In this document: positions 26,633 through 35,945 of the stretch, one piece after another | Numbering within the stretch: the stretch's first letter is position 1 | How the letters are laid out: every line of letters starts with the position of its first letter | DNA from: Calorimonas adulescens | GTDB taxonomy: Bacteria > Bacillota > Thermoanaerobacteria > Thermoanaerobacterales > UBA4877 | DNA: 64,000 nucleotides | Reading direction: 5' to 3' | Assembly (NCBI RefSeq): GCF_008274215.1 | Contig: NZ_VTPS01000001.1 | Location: forward strand, 124,001 to 188,000 | Program-made: the position numbers and the translations under genes | Notes under the pieces: generated by a model | What the model saw: the letters and a program-made list of their open reading frames with translations, nothing else | The model's database searches: none | Told to the model about the DNA's origin: nothing

Positions 26633-27715
26633 TCACCTACTTACCGACAAAATCCTGTTTAAACTCTCTGACTCCATTGCATACATAACTGCCTCTTCTT
26701 TGCTTATTTTACCTTTTCTATAAAGTTCTGCTATGGAACTATCCATAGATATCATGCCATACTTTGCTCCTGTCTGTATAATAGACTGAATCTGATGGGT
26801 CTTATCCTCCCTTATCAGGTTGGATATGGCAGTGGTATTTATCATTACCTCTACAGCCACTACCCTTCCCTTTTCATCTGCAGTTGTCAAGAGCTGCTGG
26901 GATATGATGCCCTGCAGCACATTGGCCAGCTGTATCCTTATCTGCTGCTGTTGATGGGGTGGAAACACATCTATTATCCTGTCTATGGTCTTTGCAGCTC
27001 CTATGGTATGCAGGGTGGACATGACAAGATGACCCGTCTCTGCTGCCGTTATAGCTGTAGATATGGTCTCTAAGTCCCTCATCTCACCTACGAGTATCAC
27101 ATCCGGGTCTTCTCTCAGAGCAGCCCTGAGGCCGCTGGCAAACGATCTGGTGTCGCTTCCTACTTCTCTCTGTACTATGATGCTTTTATCATGCCTGTGG
27201 AGGTACTCTATGGGGTCCTCTAAGGTTATTATATGTGCATCCCTCTCATGGTTTATCCTGTCTATCATTGAAGCCAAGGTGGTGGATTTGCCGCTGCCCG
27301 TGGGGCCGGTCACCAGAATAAGTCCCCTTGACTTCATGGCCAGGTCTCCTACCACAGGCGGCAAGCCAAGCTCTTCTATGGAAGGTATCCTCAATGATAC
27401 CAGCCTTATAGCAAAGCTATATGTACCCCGCTGCCTGAATATGTTTATCCTGTATCTGGCCACACCGGTAATGGAATACGCCAGGTCTATCTCCCCCACC
27501 TCTTCTAAAAGTTCAAACTGCCTGTCATCCAGTATTTCTTTTGCATACCTTAAGGTATCATCAGACCTCAATATAGGCAGATCAATCTTTTTTAAAAGAC
27601 CATTTACTCTCAGCACAGGCGGAATACCTACAGATAGGTGAAGGTCAGAGGCTCCTATATCAACCATATACCTTAAAAGTTCTTCTATCTCCATATTCTC
27701 TTCATCAGTCCTCAT
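26633..27715 (-). CDS. pilT: Type IV pilus retraction ATPase PilT
   Basis: 360-residue hexameric ATPase that depolymerises the pilus. Walker A GPTGSGKSTTLASM, Asp box HIITLEDPIEYLH, Walker B ILVGEMRD and His box TGHLVMSTLHT. The PilT-specific block SIEELGLPPVV is present. Start ATG 27715 overlaps pilB; the ATG at 27694 (MEIEELLRYMV) is a plausible alternative. Its presence argues for retractile pili, as in twitching or DNA uptake. Confidence 0.94.
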   Translation of the reverse strand: MRTDEENMEIEELLRYMVDIGASDLHLSVGIPPVLRVNGLLKKIDLPILRSDDTLRYAKEILDDRQFELLEEVGEIDLAYSITGVARYRINIFRQRGTYSFAIRLVSLRIPSIEELGLPPVVGDLAMKSRGLILVTGPTGSGKSTTLASMIDRINHERDAHIITLEDPIEYLHRHDKSIIVQREVGSDTRSFASGLRAALREDPDVILVGEMRDLETISTAITAAETGHLVMSTLHTIGAAKTIDRIIDVFPPHQQQQIRIQLANVLQGIISQQLLTTADEKGRVVAVEVMINTTAISNLIREDKTHQIQSIIQTGAKYGMISMDSSIAELYRKGKISKEEAVMYAMESESLNRILSVSR

Positions 27716-29372
27716 ATGTTAATCTTTCCATTTCTTCCAGTGTTGTAACCCCCTTTAAGACAAGCTCTCTCGCACTGTCCCTCAGGGCATGGTTACCCTC
27801 TCTCATAGCTTCCGCTTTTATCTCGTCGTCAGAAGCCCTCATGTTTATAAGTCTCTTTATTTGCTTTGTTATCGGAAGCATTTCAAATATTCCCTGCCTC
27901 CCTCTGTAACCTGTTTTGTTGCAGGCTGCACACCCCCTGCCTCTATATAGCTTTAAATTGGTATTTTCCGGTAATCCCAAGAGTCTCTTCTCTGCTTCAT
28001 CCGCATCATATGAAACCTTGCAGCTCGGACATATGGTCCTTACAAGCCTCTGGGCAATAACCCCAACAAGGGATGAAGATAAGAGATATGGCTCAATCCC
28101 CATGTCCATAAGCCTTGTGACAGCACCTGCAGCGTCATTGGTATGCAGTGTAGACAGAACGAGATGTCCAGTTATCGCTGCCCTTATGGCTATCTCCGCA
28201 GTTTCACTGTCCCTTATTTCTCCCACCATTATTATATCCGGGTCCTGTCTTAACACAAACCTTAAGACACTGGCAAAGTCAAGTCCTATCTTTTCATTTA
28301 CCTGTATCTGGTTTACTCCTGCTATGGTATACTCTACAGGGTCTTCTACTGTTATTATGTTTTTATCTTCATTATTCAGTTCCTGAAGCATGGTGTACAG
28401 AGTTGTGGTCTTGCCGCTTCCTGTAGGACCAGTAACCAGTATTATTCCATGGGGGTGTTTTAAAAATGATGCGTATACATTCATTTCGTCCTGAGTTAAA
28501 CCAAGTTTATCCCTCGAAATTAAAAAATTTTGTTTATCTAAAAGCCTTAGTACCGCTTTTTCGCCATTGATTGTCGGCAATATGGACACCCTTATATCCA
28601 GTTTCTTACCGTTCACTACGGTCTCTATCCTTCCGTCCTGAGGTAACCTCTGCTCTGCTATATTGAGATTGGACATTATTTTTATTCTCGTAACTATCGG
28701 CCCCAGAGTGTCTTTACCAGGTCTCATTATCTCGTGGAGCTTCCCATCTATACGGAATCTTATCCTGACGTCTTCCTCAGTTGGTTCTATATGAATATCG
28801 CTGGCCCTGCTCTCTATACCCTGCTCTATGATGAGATTTACAAGCCTCACTGCAGGTGCATTGACCACATCCTCTGAAACCTCTACTGCCTCATGGTTGC
28901 TTCCATACTCTTTTCTAAAATCCTGAGCTGTCCTCTCAGCCTCCTGTCTGCCGTAATATCTGTTAATGGCTTTTTCTATATCATTTTCAGTAGCTATATA
29001 CGGTTTTACATTCATCCCGGTAGCTATAGAGACATCATCTATGGCAAAGATGTCAAGAGGGTCAGCCATAGCAACACAGAGGCCATCAGGATCCTTTCTT
29101 ATGGGTATGAGTTTATGCCTTCTTGCTAAATTTTCCGATATGAGCCTTGGTATATCAGGATCTATATAAAAACGAGAGAGCTCAACATGAGGTATACCCA
29201 ACTGAAACTCAAGAACCTCTATTATCTGCTCAGGGGTTACATATTTAAGGCGAGTCAATACCTCACCTAATCTCTCCCCTGTCTTTTTCTGTTCTTCCAA
29301 TGCTTTATTAAGTTGATCTTGCGTAATGAGTCCAGCAAAAAGCAATATATCTCCAAGCTTTCGTTTAATCAT
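27705..29372 (-). CDS. pilB: Type IV pilus extension ATPase PilB
   Basis: 555 residues. N-terminal GSPII_E domain (LGDILLFAGLITQDQLNKAL), then Walker A VTGPTGSGKTTTLYTM, Asp box TVEDPVEYTI, Walker B IMVGEIRD. A zinc-binding module with two CxxC pairs (CPSCKVSY and CAACNKTGY) sits near residues 455-490. First gene of the operon; a TATAAT at 29400-29405 lies about 30 nt upstream but its -35 is poor. Confidence 0.95.
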   Translation of the reverse strand: MIKRKLGDILLFAGLITQDQLNKALEEQKKTGERLGEVLTRLKYVTPEQIIEVLEFQLGIPHVELSRFYIDPDIPRLISENLARRHKLIPIRKDPDGLCVAMADPLDIFAIDDVSIATGMNVKPYIATENDIEKAINRYYGRQEAERTAQDFRKEYGSNHEAVEVSEDVVNAPAVRLVNLIIEQGIESRASDIHIEPTEEDVRIRFRIDGKLHEIMRPGKDTLGPIVTRIKIMSNLNIAEQRLPQDGRIETVVNGKKLDIRVSILPTINGEKAVLRLLDKQNFLISRDKLGLTQDEMNVYASFLKHPHGIILVTGPTGSGKTTTLYTMLQELNNEDKNIITVEDPVEYTIAGVNQIQVNEKIGLDFASVLRFVLRQDPDIIMVGEIRDSETAEIAIRAAITGHLVLSTLHTNDAAGAVTRLMDMGIEPYLLSSSLVGVIAQRLVRTICPSCKVSYDADEAEKRLLGLPENTNLKLYRGRGCAACNKTGYRGRQGIFEMLPITKQIKRLINMRASDDEIKAEAMREGNHALRDSARELVLKGVTTLEEMERLTYED

Positions 29373-29469
29373 GGCTTCTCCTTTTGGGAAATTAGTCCTA
29401 TTATATGCATGTATTCGACATAAATTGGAATTATCCTTTATTTATTAACTATCTTACTAAAAAATTTTC

Positions 29470-29961
29470 TCATGTCCGTCTATTGTACCTGTCCAGTACA
29501 ATTCCCTCAAATTTTCTCATGAATCTTGTCCACTTCGCCTCCTTGGTTGAAATTGGTTTTACCAGTATGGTATACATCCCTAGTCTGTTACCACCCAAAA
29601 CATCAGTAAATATCTGGTCTCCTATGGCTGCAACCTCTTCAGGTTTGACACCCAAGAGTCTTAAGGCTTTTCTATATGGACTCTTTCGCGGTTTACCGGC
29701 ATTGTATACATATGGTACATTCAGGGCATTGGCAAAATCTATCACTCTCTTCCTTGTCCCATTTGAAAGCAGACAAACCTTTAAGCCTGCCGCTTTTGCT
29801 TCATTTATAACCCTTCTTGCCCTTTCGTCTGGTACCGTCACATTCCACTCTATAATGGTATTGTCTATATCTATTATAAGAGCTCTAATCCCCCTATCTT
29901 TTAATTGCCATATATCAAGCTCATCTATAGAATCTATGTACGCATCAGGAAAAAGTATCAT
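29470..29961 (-). CDS. YqeG family HAD IIIA-type phosphatase
   Basis: 163 residues. HAD motif I is ALIIDIDNTIIEW (DxDxT), motif II CLLSNGT, and a Lys plus IGDQIFTDVLGGNRLG complete the active site, matching YqeG/phosphatidylglycerophosphate phosphatase-like proteins. The longest frame runs back through sigK, but GAGGGAGGG chooses the ATG at 29961 (or 29964). Substrate is not certain; some members hydrolyse phosphatidylglycerol phosphate. Confidence 0.85.
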   Translation of the reverse strand: MILFPDAYIDSIDELDIWQLKDRGIRALIIDIDNTIIEWNVTVPDERARRVINEAKAAGLKVCLLSNGTRKRVIDFANALNVPYVYNAGKPRKSPYRKALRLLGVKPEEVAAIGDQIFTDVLGGNRLGMYTILVKPISTKEAKWTRFMRKFEGIVLDRYNRRT

Positions 29962-30008
29962 CATATCCCTCCCTCTTAATATTATATCAAAAAAGAAAGC
30001 CCCTGAAA

Positions 30009-30704
30009 CTAATTGCTCAATTCCTTTGATAGTTTCATCAGAGCTTTCTTTTCTATTCTGGAAACATATGACCTGGATATACCAAGCATCTTTGCTATCT
30101 CCATTTGCGTCTTGCTGGCGCAATTATTAAGGCCGTATCGGAGCTCTATTATCTGCTTTTCCCTTCCTTTAAGGCATTTGTTAAGCTTTTCATAAAGTTT
30201 TTTTATTTGCATTTTCTCTTCAACCTTGTCATCAATCTCATTACCATCTGTACCCAGTACATCCATAAGTGATATTTCATTGCCTTCTTTGTCTACTCCT
30301 ATGGGGTCCTGCAGATATACCTCGTTTTTAGTCTTTTTGTTTGACCTTATAGCCATAAGTATTTCATTATCTATACATCGTGCTGCATATGTGGCAAGTC
30401 TCGTGCCTTTCGATTCGTCATAGGTGTTTATAGCCTTTATCAGTCCAATGGTTCCGATTGATATGAGGTCGTCTATATCTTTATTGTTGGCAGAATATTT
30501 TTTTACTACATGAGCCACAAGACGCAGGTTTCTTTCTATAAGTATATTTCTTGCTTCTTCATCACCATTCTCCATTTTTTCAAGATATTGTTTTTCTTCC
30601 TCTGCAGATAGCACTTTTGGAAATGAGTTATTATTGGTAATATAGCCCGAAGCATAGGATATCAAAAATAAAGGTAATATGCTGAAAAGCCCAAATGGTA
30701 TCAA
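30009..30704 (-). CDS. sigK: RNA polymerase sporulation sigma factor SigK (uninterrupted)
   Basis: 231 residues, full-length, with a hydrophobic pro-sequence of about 20 residues ([20 protein letters not shown]) that is normally removed by SpoIVFB. The motif [16 protein letters not shown] follows. Region 2 ([14 protein letters not shown]) and region 4 ([20 protein letters not shown]) are intact. There is no skin element. The start is TTG 30704 after GGGGGTG. Late mother-cell sigma factor. Confidence 0.92.
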   Translation of the reverse strand: MIPFGLFSILPLFLISYASGYITNNNSFPKVLSAEEEKQYLEKMENGDEEARNILIERNLRLVAHVVKKYSANNKDIDDLISIGTIGLIKAINTYDESKGTRLATYAARCIDNEILMAIRSNKKTKNEVYLQDPIGVDKEGNEISLMDVLGTDGNEIDDKVEEKMQIKKLYEKLNKCLKGREKQIIELRYGLNNCASKTQMEIAKMLGISRSYVSRIEKKALMKLSKELSN

Positions 30705-30716
30705 CGAGGATACACC

Positions 30717-30755
30717 CCCTGACTGGATAATAAAATTTTATGTGTCCAGCCAGGG
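30717..30755 (-). repeat. Interrupted 39-nt inverted repeat in front of sigK
   Basis: CCCTG-N-CTGGA arms flank a self-complementary core ATAAAATTTTAT with small internal loops. It starts 22 bp after the PBP stop and ends in the sigK ribosome-binding site region. There is no T-run, so it is unlikely to be a simple terminator of the PBP gene. It might shape sigK translation or bind a regulator. Confidence 0.55.
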
Positions 30756-30777
30756 ATTTGTGCATGTCTAATAATTA

Positions 30778-32406
30778 TTATTCGTTTATTTTTATAATAT
30801 AGTCCGCAATATCATGGAATATCTCGGCAGCCTTACCTCCTCCTACACCACCGCCCTCTACCACCACTGTCATTGCATAGTGTGGACTGTAATAGGGGAA
30901 AAAACCCGTGAACCATGAATGAGATATACCTTTCCCCTTGTTAAATTCTGCTGTACCTGTTTTCCCGGCCACCATACCTCCGACATCTGCTTTCTTGCCT
31001 GTACCGTTTGATACTACAAGCCTCATCATTTCCTGTATCTTTCTCGCTGTATTTTCATCTATAACCCTGTAACCATCGGTAATTCCAACGCTACGCAGTA
31101 TTTTGCCATCATCGTCCACTATGGAATCTATTAACTTTGGCTTATTCCTGTACCCGTCATTGGCTATGGTTGATGTTATATCAGCCACCTGCAATGGGGA
31201 TACCAACAGACTCCCCTGCCCTAAAGAGATATTTCCTATCCCCGTTCCTACCGTTTCTTCCCTCTGTGGCAGGTTTATGCTCTGGTTAACAGATATGCCT
31301 ATAGACTCTGGTTGGCCAAGACCAAACCTTTTAGCCATTTCCAGTATATTTTCCCCTCCAATCCTCATACCTATCTGTATAAAGACCACATTACATGACT
31401 CTGCATAGGCGTTCTTAAAGTCTATTTCTCCATGACCCTCTCTTTCAAAGCACCTGTATACAGTACCATTAACATTTATACTGCCTGTACAGTTAAATGT
31501 TTCATTATCCTCTACTTTATTTTCTTCTATAGCGGCTGCGGCAACTATTGTTTTAAAGACAGAACCAGGCGGATATCCAATTAACGCCCGGTTTATAAAA
31601 GGAGCATCGTCACTTTCCAGGCTTTCGCTTACATTGTTCTGGTCAAACTGTGGCCTACTTGCCATTGCCAGGATATCACCCGTTTTTGGATCTAATACGA
31701 CTACTGCTCCCTTCGCCTGATATTTATCCATTGTTTCCTCAACGAGTCTTTGTATATTATAATCCAGCGTCGTCTTTACATTTAACCTCGGCTTATTGAT
31801 CTTATTGACAAACTCTGCCTTCATACCTGGAAGTATCCTCTTTGTCCTGTCTGTGTATATACGTATAGATGTACTACCCGCGTCCTTTAGGTCTTGATTA
31901 TAGTCTTTTTCTATGCCCATCATGCCTTGGCCATCTCCGTCCAGATAACCGATCAAGTGCCTGGCCAGGCCATTTTTCGCATATCTTAATGTGTCATGGT
32001 ATGTGTAAATCCCATGAGGTAGTGAATCCTTAATCAGACTGAAAAGTTCCACATCCTTTATATAATATGTAAGTATATTAGATCCCTTATCATTTATATG
32101 TGTTGCCACCTCATCCTGATCCATACTGCAGAGTTTTGATACTATACCTGCAGCCAGGTCTTTATCTTTTATCTGGGCCGGTACCATTACAAGTAGGTCT
32201 GCATCCTGAATATCCGTAAAAGACCTGCCGTTTCTGTCCAGAATGGAACCACGTTGAGGCTTTAATATCACCTCTTCAGTCATCTGTTTCTCAGCCATTT
32301 CTCTGTATTGTTGCCCTCTGAACACCTGAATATATAAAAGTCGTGAAACCAAAAAAGCAAATCCAACCAGCATAAAGCCTCTTAAAATACGTATCCTTAC
32401 AGGCAT
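30778..32406 (-). CDS. Class B penicillin-binding protein (PBP2-like transpeptidase)
   Basis: 542 residues with one N-terminal membrane helix (about 8-25), a dimerisation domain and a transpeptidase domain. Active-site motifs: SVFK in GYPPGSVFKTIVAAA, SCN in YAESCNVVFIQ, KTGT in AGKTGTAEF. Cross-links septal or lateral peptidoglycan. No PASTA domain, which argues against SpoVD or PBP2x. AGGGGG fits ATG 32406; the frame back to 32436 crosses a hairpin. Preceding tRNA genes are unrelated; sigK follows. Confidence 0.9.
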   Translation of the reverse strand: MPVRIRILRGFMLVGFAFLVSRLLYIQVFRGQQYREMAEKQMTEEVILKPQRGSILDRNGRSFTDIQDADLLVMVPAQIKDKDLAAGIVSKLCSMDQDEVATHINDKGSNILTYYIKDVELFSLIKDSLPHGIYTYHDTLRYAKNGLARHLIGYLDGDGQGMMGIEKDYNQDLKDAGSTSIRIYTDRTKRILPGMKAEFVNKINKPRLNVKTTLDYNIQRLVEETMDKYQAKGAVVVLDPKTGDILAMASRPQFDQNNVSESLESDDAPFINRALIGYPPGSVFKTIVAAAAIEENKVEDNETFNCTGSINVNGTVYRCFEREGHGEIDFKNAYAESCNVVFIQIGMRIGGENILEMAKRFGLGQPESIGISVNQSINLPQREETVGTGIGNISLGQGSLLVSPLQVADITSTIANDGYRNKPKLIDSIVDDDGKILRSVGITDGYRVIDENTARKIQEMMRLVVSNGTGKKADVGGMVAGKTGTAEFNKGKGISHSWFTGFFPYYSPHYAMTVVVEGGGVGGGKAAEIFHDIADYIIKINE

Positions 32407-32460
32407 AAAAATAACCCCCTCTCGGATCTTACTCATATTGTTTCCGATCGGGGTATTTTT
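32407..32460 (-). terminator. Hairpin between trhP and the PBP gene
   Basis: AAAAATA-CCCC-TCGGA arms pair with TCCGA-GGGG-TATTTTT with small bulges, ending in TTATTTTT on the minus strand immediately before the PBP ATG. It resembles an intrinsic terminator for trhP, yet its 3' arm contains the PBP ribosome-binding site (AGGGGG), so folding would also hide that site. Confidence 0.6.
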
Positions 32461-33682
32461 ATACTCTTTTTCTCCTTAATACGTCAAATTCAGCAAACTC
32501 CTTTTCCGACTTCATCCATACTGTTTGCTGAGCATGGGGGGCACAGTCAATCTCATTAAAATCCGCATCATACAGCGTCCCAGTATTAAATGGGTATACC
32601 CCATGTGGAGTAAGCACTTCTACCTCCTCATTGGCAAACAACCTATTCCGCTGTTCTACCTTTATCAACTTTTTATCTCTGTCATACCCTCTGATGATAC
32701 CAATAAAGTCATGGCTTGTCCTGCAAATATCCTTGTTATAGTTATGCTCTTCAGGGCCTGGCCTTCCAAAGTAAAAACCTGTTGTAAAATCTCTGGTACT
32801 GGCCTCACTCAACTCTTCCAGCAGACTCTTATCAAATCTGTAGCTTTCCAGGTCTTTCATATAGCTGTTCAGTGCCTTTCTATAAGCATTTACTGTGACA
32901 GCCACATAATAGATACCCTTGCTCCTGCCCTCAATTTTTAAGCTGGAAACACCTGCATCAATAAGTTCCGGCAGATGTTCTATCATGCAAAGGTCTTTAG
33001 AGTTCATTATATAGCTTCCCCTATCGTCCTCAAATACTGGAAAATACTCACCCTGCCTTTTTTCTTCCACAAGATAGTATTTCCACCTGCATGGGTGGGT
33101 ACACTCGCCTTTGTTTGCATCTCTCCCCGTTAGAAAATTGCTTAAAAGGCAGCGCCCAGAATATGAAATACACATTGCTCCATGGACAAACGCCTCCAGT
33201 TCTAAAGTATCCGGCACATTTCTCCTTATCTCTTTAATCTCTGAAATAGACAACTCTCTTGCCAGGACCACCCTTTTTGCTCCCATATTATGCCAGAATA
33301 GTGCACTCATCCAGTTGGTGTTGTTGGCCTGTGTGCTTATGTGGATTTCAGCCTTCGGTGCGACCTTTTTAACAAGTGTAAATATGCCGGGATCCGAGAC
33401 TATATAGGCATCTATACCCAAATCATGTGTAGCTGCTATATATTCATCGAGACCTACAAGGTCTTCATTGTGAGGTATTATATTGAGAGTAAGGTACACC
33501 CTCTTCCCCCTGGCGTGGGCATACCTTACACCCTCTTTAATCTCATCTATTGTAAAATTGTTGGTGCCGGCTCTAAGGCCATACCTCTTTCCACCTATGT
33601 ATACAGCATCAGCCCCATAGTATATGGCTGCCTTAAGTCTTTCCAGGTCTCCTGCTGGCGCTAAAAGTTCAATATCTCTCAT
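32459..33682 (-). CDS. trhP: U32 family protein TrhP (tRNA U34 hydroxylation)
   Basis: 407-residue peptidase-U32 family protein. Conserved starts: ELLAPAGDLERLKAAIYYGADAVYIGG, then AMCISYSGRCLLSNFLTGRDANKGECTHPCRW with the Cys set expected for an Fe-S cluster, and SLKIEGRSKGIYYV. TrhP proteins (yrrN/yrrO) introduce the hydroxyl group of 5-hydroxyuridine at tRNA position 34, using prephenate. It overlaps trmR, the methylating enzyme. Bacillus has two paralogues; only one is seen here. Confidence 0.85.
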   Translation of the reverse strand: MRDIELLAPAGDLERLKAAIYYGADAVYIGGKRYGLRAGTNNFTIDEIKEGVRYAHARGKRVYLTLNIIPHNEDLVGLDEYIAATHDLGIDAYIVSDPGIFTLVKKVAPKAEIHISTQANNTNWMSALFWHNMGAKRVVLARELSISEIKEIRRNVPDTLELEAFVHGAMCISYSGRCLLSNFLTGRDANKGECTHPCRWKYYLVEEKRQGEYFPVFEDDRGSYIMNSKDLCMIEHLPELIDAGVSSLKIEGRSKGIYYVAVTVNAYRKALNSYMKDLESYRFDKSLLEELSEASTRDFTTGFYFGRPGPEEHNYNKDICRTSHDFIGIIRGYDRDKKLIKVEQRNRLFANEEVEVLTPHGVYPFNTGTLYDADFNEIDCAPHAQQTVWMKSEKEFAEFDVLRRKRV

Positions 33683-34325
33683 CTGTCGCTCTCCCTTTGT
33701 ATCTTATTACGGCCAGACCGTCTCCCAGCGGAATTATACATGAGGATAGCTGCCTGTCATTCATAATCCTGTCTATAAACTGCCGCATCCGCATCACAAT
33801 AGTCCTGTGTTTATGTGGCACAGGCCCCTCTTTTACTATACGACCTCCAAAAAGGACATTGTCAGCAATGATGATGCCATCCTTACTTATCAGGTCAAGA
33901 CAGAGGTCAAGATACTCATTGTAGTGCCCCTTGGAGGCATCAATAAAGACAAAGTCATATTTTTCATTTAAGAATCGAAGCACATCAAGTGCATCCCCAT
34001 AAATCAGTCTTATATTTTTTAACCCACTCTTTTCCACATTGGCTCTGGCACTTACAAAATTTTTCTCATTCACCTCTATGGATGTAACCTCAGCCCATGG
34101 AGCGTAACTTGCCATGAGTATTGATGAATATCCAACGAAAGCACCAATCTCCAGTATTCTTTTTGGTCTTTTAAGCTCGAGCATAAAACATATAAAGCGA
34201 TCAACACCAGGCCTTATAATGGGCGAGTATCCATTTATCTGTCCTTTGATATCTTTGAGTATATCATCATCCATAAGGGATACTCTGTTGATGTATTCTA
34301 TAATATCACTATCTATTTCTATCAT
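33669..34325 (-). CDS. trmR: tRNA 5-hydroxyuridine methyltransferase TrmR
   Basis: 218-residue O-methyltransferase family 3 protein. SAM-binding motif ILEIGAFVGYSSILMA, acidic EVNEKNFVSARANV, catalytic-metal Asp in FIDASKGHYNEYLDL and IIADNVLFGGRI. TrmR (yrrM) makes 5-methoxyuridine at tRNA wobble position 34; the adjacent trhP makes its substrate. Start ATG after AAGGAG. It overlaps trhP by 14 nt. Confidence 0.87.
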   Translation of the reverse strand: MIEIDSDIIEYINRVSLMDDDILKDIKGQINGYSPIIRPGVDRFICFMLELKRPKRILEIGAFVGYSSILMASYAPWAEVTSIEVNEKNFVSARANVEKSGLKNIRLIYGDALDVLRFLNEKYDFVFIDASKGHYNEYLDLCLDLISKDGIIIADNVLFGGRIVKEGPVPHKHRTIVMRMRQFIDRIMNDRQLSSCIIPLGDGLAVIRYKGRATDERY

Positions 34326-34441
34326 CAGTCTCCTTCCTTAAAATATCTTTTATTTCCATGCCACAACCAGCATACACCTCAATAGAACCCATAACCTGAC
34401 GCCCATCTTTACAACCATCTCTGGATTCAAATACACTATAC

Positions 34442-35437
34442 TCAATTATAACTGTTTTTAGCCTTCAGAAATTCATTATAATCATCGGTGAAATAATGAG
34501 AACCATCCCCCTTTGCCACGTAATATATATAATTGGTATCAGCTGGCTTTAAGGCAGCCGTTATTGATTTCAGGCCAGGGTTAGAAATTGGTCCTTCCGG
34601 AAGTCCAATAATCCTATAGGTATTGTAAGGAGAGTCTATTTCCAGGTCCTTTATAGAAAGCTTCTCCTTGTGTTTACCCAATGCATATTGAACCGTTGCA
34701 TCAATCTGGAGTCTCATGCCTTTCCGGAGTCTGTTGTAAATAACAGAAGCTATTTTAGGCCTGTCTGTATCAACAACTGCCTCTTTCTCTATCATGGATG
34801 CAATCTTTATAATATCATCTAAGCTTCTGCCATTCAGGTTTTCCTTTATATTGTTTTCATAGATCACATTAAATCTGGTGAGCATGGTATTGATTATATC
34901 CTCTGAGTCAGCATCAAGCTTGAATGTATAGGTATCAGGATAAAGATATCCCTCCAGTTTGACTGGCCTGTTTTCTGGTATCATTTTTAAAAACTCATAC
35001 TTTGAAATATCATATGTTTCTACAGCCTTGAGAAAATCCTCCTGAGATACCAATCCAATATCATCAAGTCTTCTGGCTATTTCTTTTACGGTAAATCCTT
35101 CAGGAAATGTCACTTTTACAGTATCATCTACAATATCTCCTCTTTCAAGTTTATCTATTATCTCGTCTAAGTTCATATTAGGGCTCATGACATATTTACC
35201 GGCCTTCAGAACCCTGCTCTTCCCCTCAACCCTTGCACGTAGCTCAAATGCCGTCGGCGAACGAATTATTCCTTTTTCTTTCAATATCCCGCTGATCTCT
35301 CTTATACCAACATTTTGAGGTATAACAACCACAATATACTCATCACTCGGTGACGCTGGCTGCATTGAATAATAAATATATCCAAAAACCATAGCAACTA
35401 TAAAAATCAGCATAATGAGGGTAAAACTCCTCTTCAT
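34442..35437 (-). CDS. mltG: Endolytic transglycosylase MltG
   Basis: 331 residues: one N-terminal membrane helix (about 5-22), a LysM-like domain, and the YceG catalytic domain with GYLYPDTYTFKLDADSEDI and the Glu in ASMIEKEAVVDTDRPKIASV. Cuts nascent glycan strands at the membrane. It precedes trmR and trhP as in Bacillus (yrrL-M-N-O). Confidence 0.93.
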   Translation of the reverse strand: MKRSFTLIMLIFIVAMVFGYIYYSMQPASPSDEYIVVVIPQNVGIREISGILKEKGIIRSPTAFELRARVEGKSRVLKAGKYVMSPNMNLDEIIDKLERGDIVDDTVKVTFPEGFTVKEIARRLDDIGLVSQEDFLKAVETYDISKYEFLKMIPENRPVKLEGYLYPDTYTFKLDADSEDIINTMLTRFNVIYENNIKENLNGRSLDDIIKIASMIEKEAVVDTDRPKIASVIYNRLRKGMRLQIDATVQYALGKHKEKLSIKDLEIDSPYNTYRIIGLPEGPISNPGLKSITAALKPADTNYIYYVAKGDGSHYFTDDYNEFLKAKNSYN

Positions 35438-35468
35438 TCATCATCCCCCCCCTTAAGCTGATTATATC

Positions 35469-35493
35469 AAAAAATATCTATTTCAAATAGATA
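35469..35493 (-). terminator. Intrinsic terminator at the queT end
   Basis: TATCTATTT/AAATAGATA stem around a tiny loop, followed by T6 on the minus strand, overlapping the last codons of queT. Separates it from mltG. Confidence 0.65.
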
Positions 35494-35945
35494 CGGGCTA
35501 TATTTTTGTATATATTGTAGATAATGTAGCCAAAGAGGACTACTGAGATACCCTCGCCAAGGGCTATGCCACCCATCGTAACAATATACGGTACCTTCGT
35601 AAAGTAACTTACCCATATGGAAACAAAAACGGAATTTAAAATTATCGGGGGGAGTGCTCCCATCCAAAAACTTTTAGCTTTGCTCGTAAGGTATGCAGCA
35701 ACCAATGTCACCAGGCTACCTCCCAATATATCTATGATTCCAAAGGGGCTTTGCAGATTCGCAAAAAGGCAACCTATAAAAAGTCCTGGTATAGCTGCAG
35801 GCTCTAAAAGCGGCAAAATAGTAAGTCCTTCAGACAATCTGAGCTGAAGCGGATTAAAACTCAATAACCCCATCACATATGTGAGGACTATATAGAGTAC
35901 AGCAATTATTGCAGCCTTTGTTATGTATTTAACATTCATGTTCAA
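35478..35945 (-). CDS. QueT transporter family protein
   Basis: 155 residues, about five hydrophobic segments. Family blocks PLQLRLSEGLTILPLLEPAA and GLFIGCLFANLQSPFG are clear. QueT is the substrate-binding S-component of an ECF transporter for queuosine precursors. No preQ1 riboswitch is visible, because it overlaps the ylbF stop. Start is either ATG 35945 or 35939. Confidence 0.85.
   Translation of the reverse strand: MNMNVKYITKAAIIAVLYIVLTYVMGLLSFNPLQLRLSEGLTILPLLEPAAIPGLFIGCLFANLQSPFGIIDILGGSLVTLVAAYLTSKAKSFWMGALPPIILNSVFVSIWVSYFTKVPYIVTMGGIALGEGISVVLFGYIIYNIYKNIARIYLK

Noticed and set aside
29405-30130. 241-codon plus-strand frame opposite yqeG and sigK
   Set aside because: Antisense to two recognised genes with good motifs; no sign of its own.
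35445-35500. preQ1 riboswitch for the queT-like gene
   Set aside because: The gene overlaps its upstream neighbour, leaving no leader; the hairpin here is downstream and a terminator.
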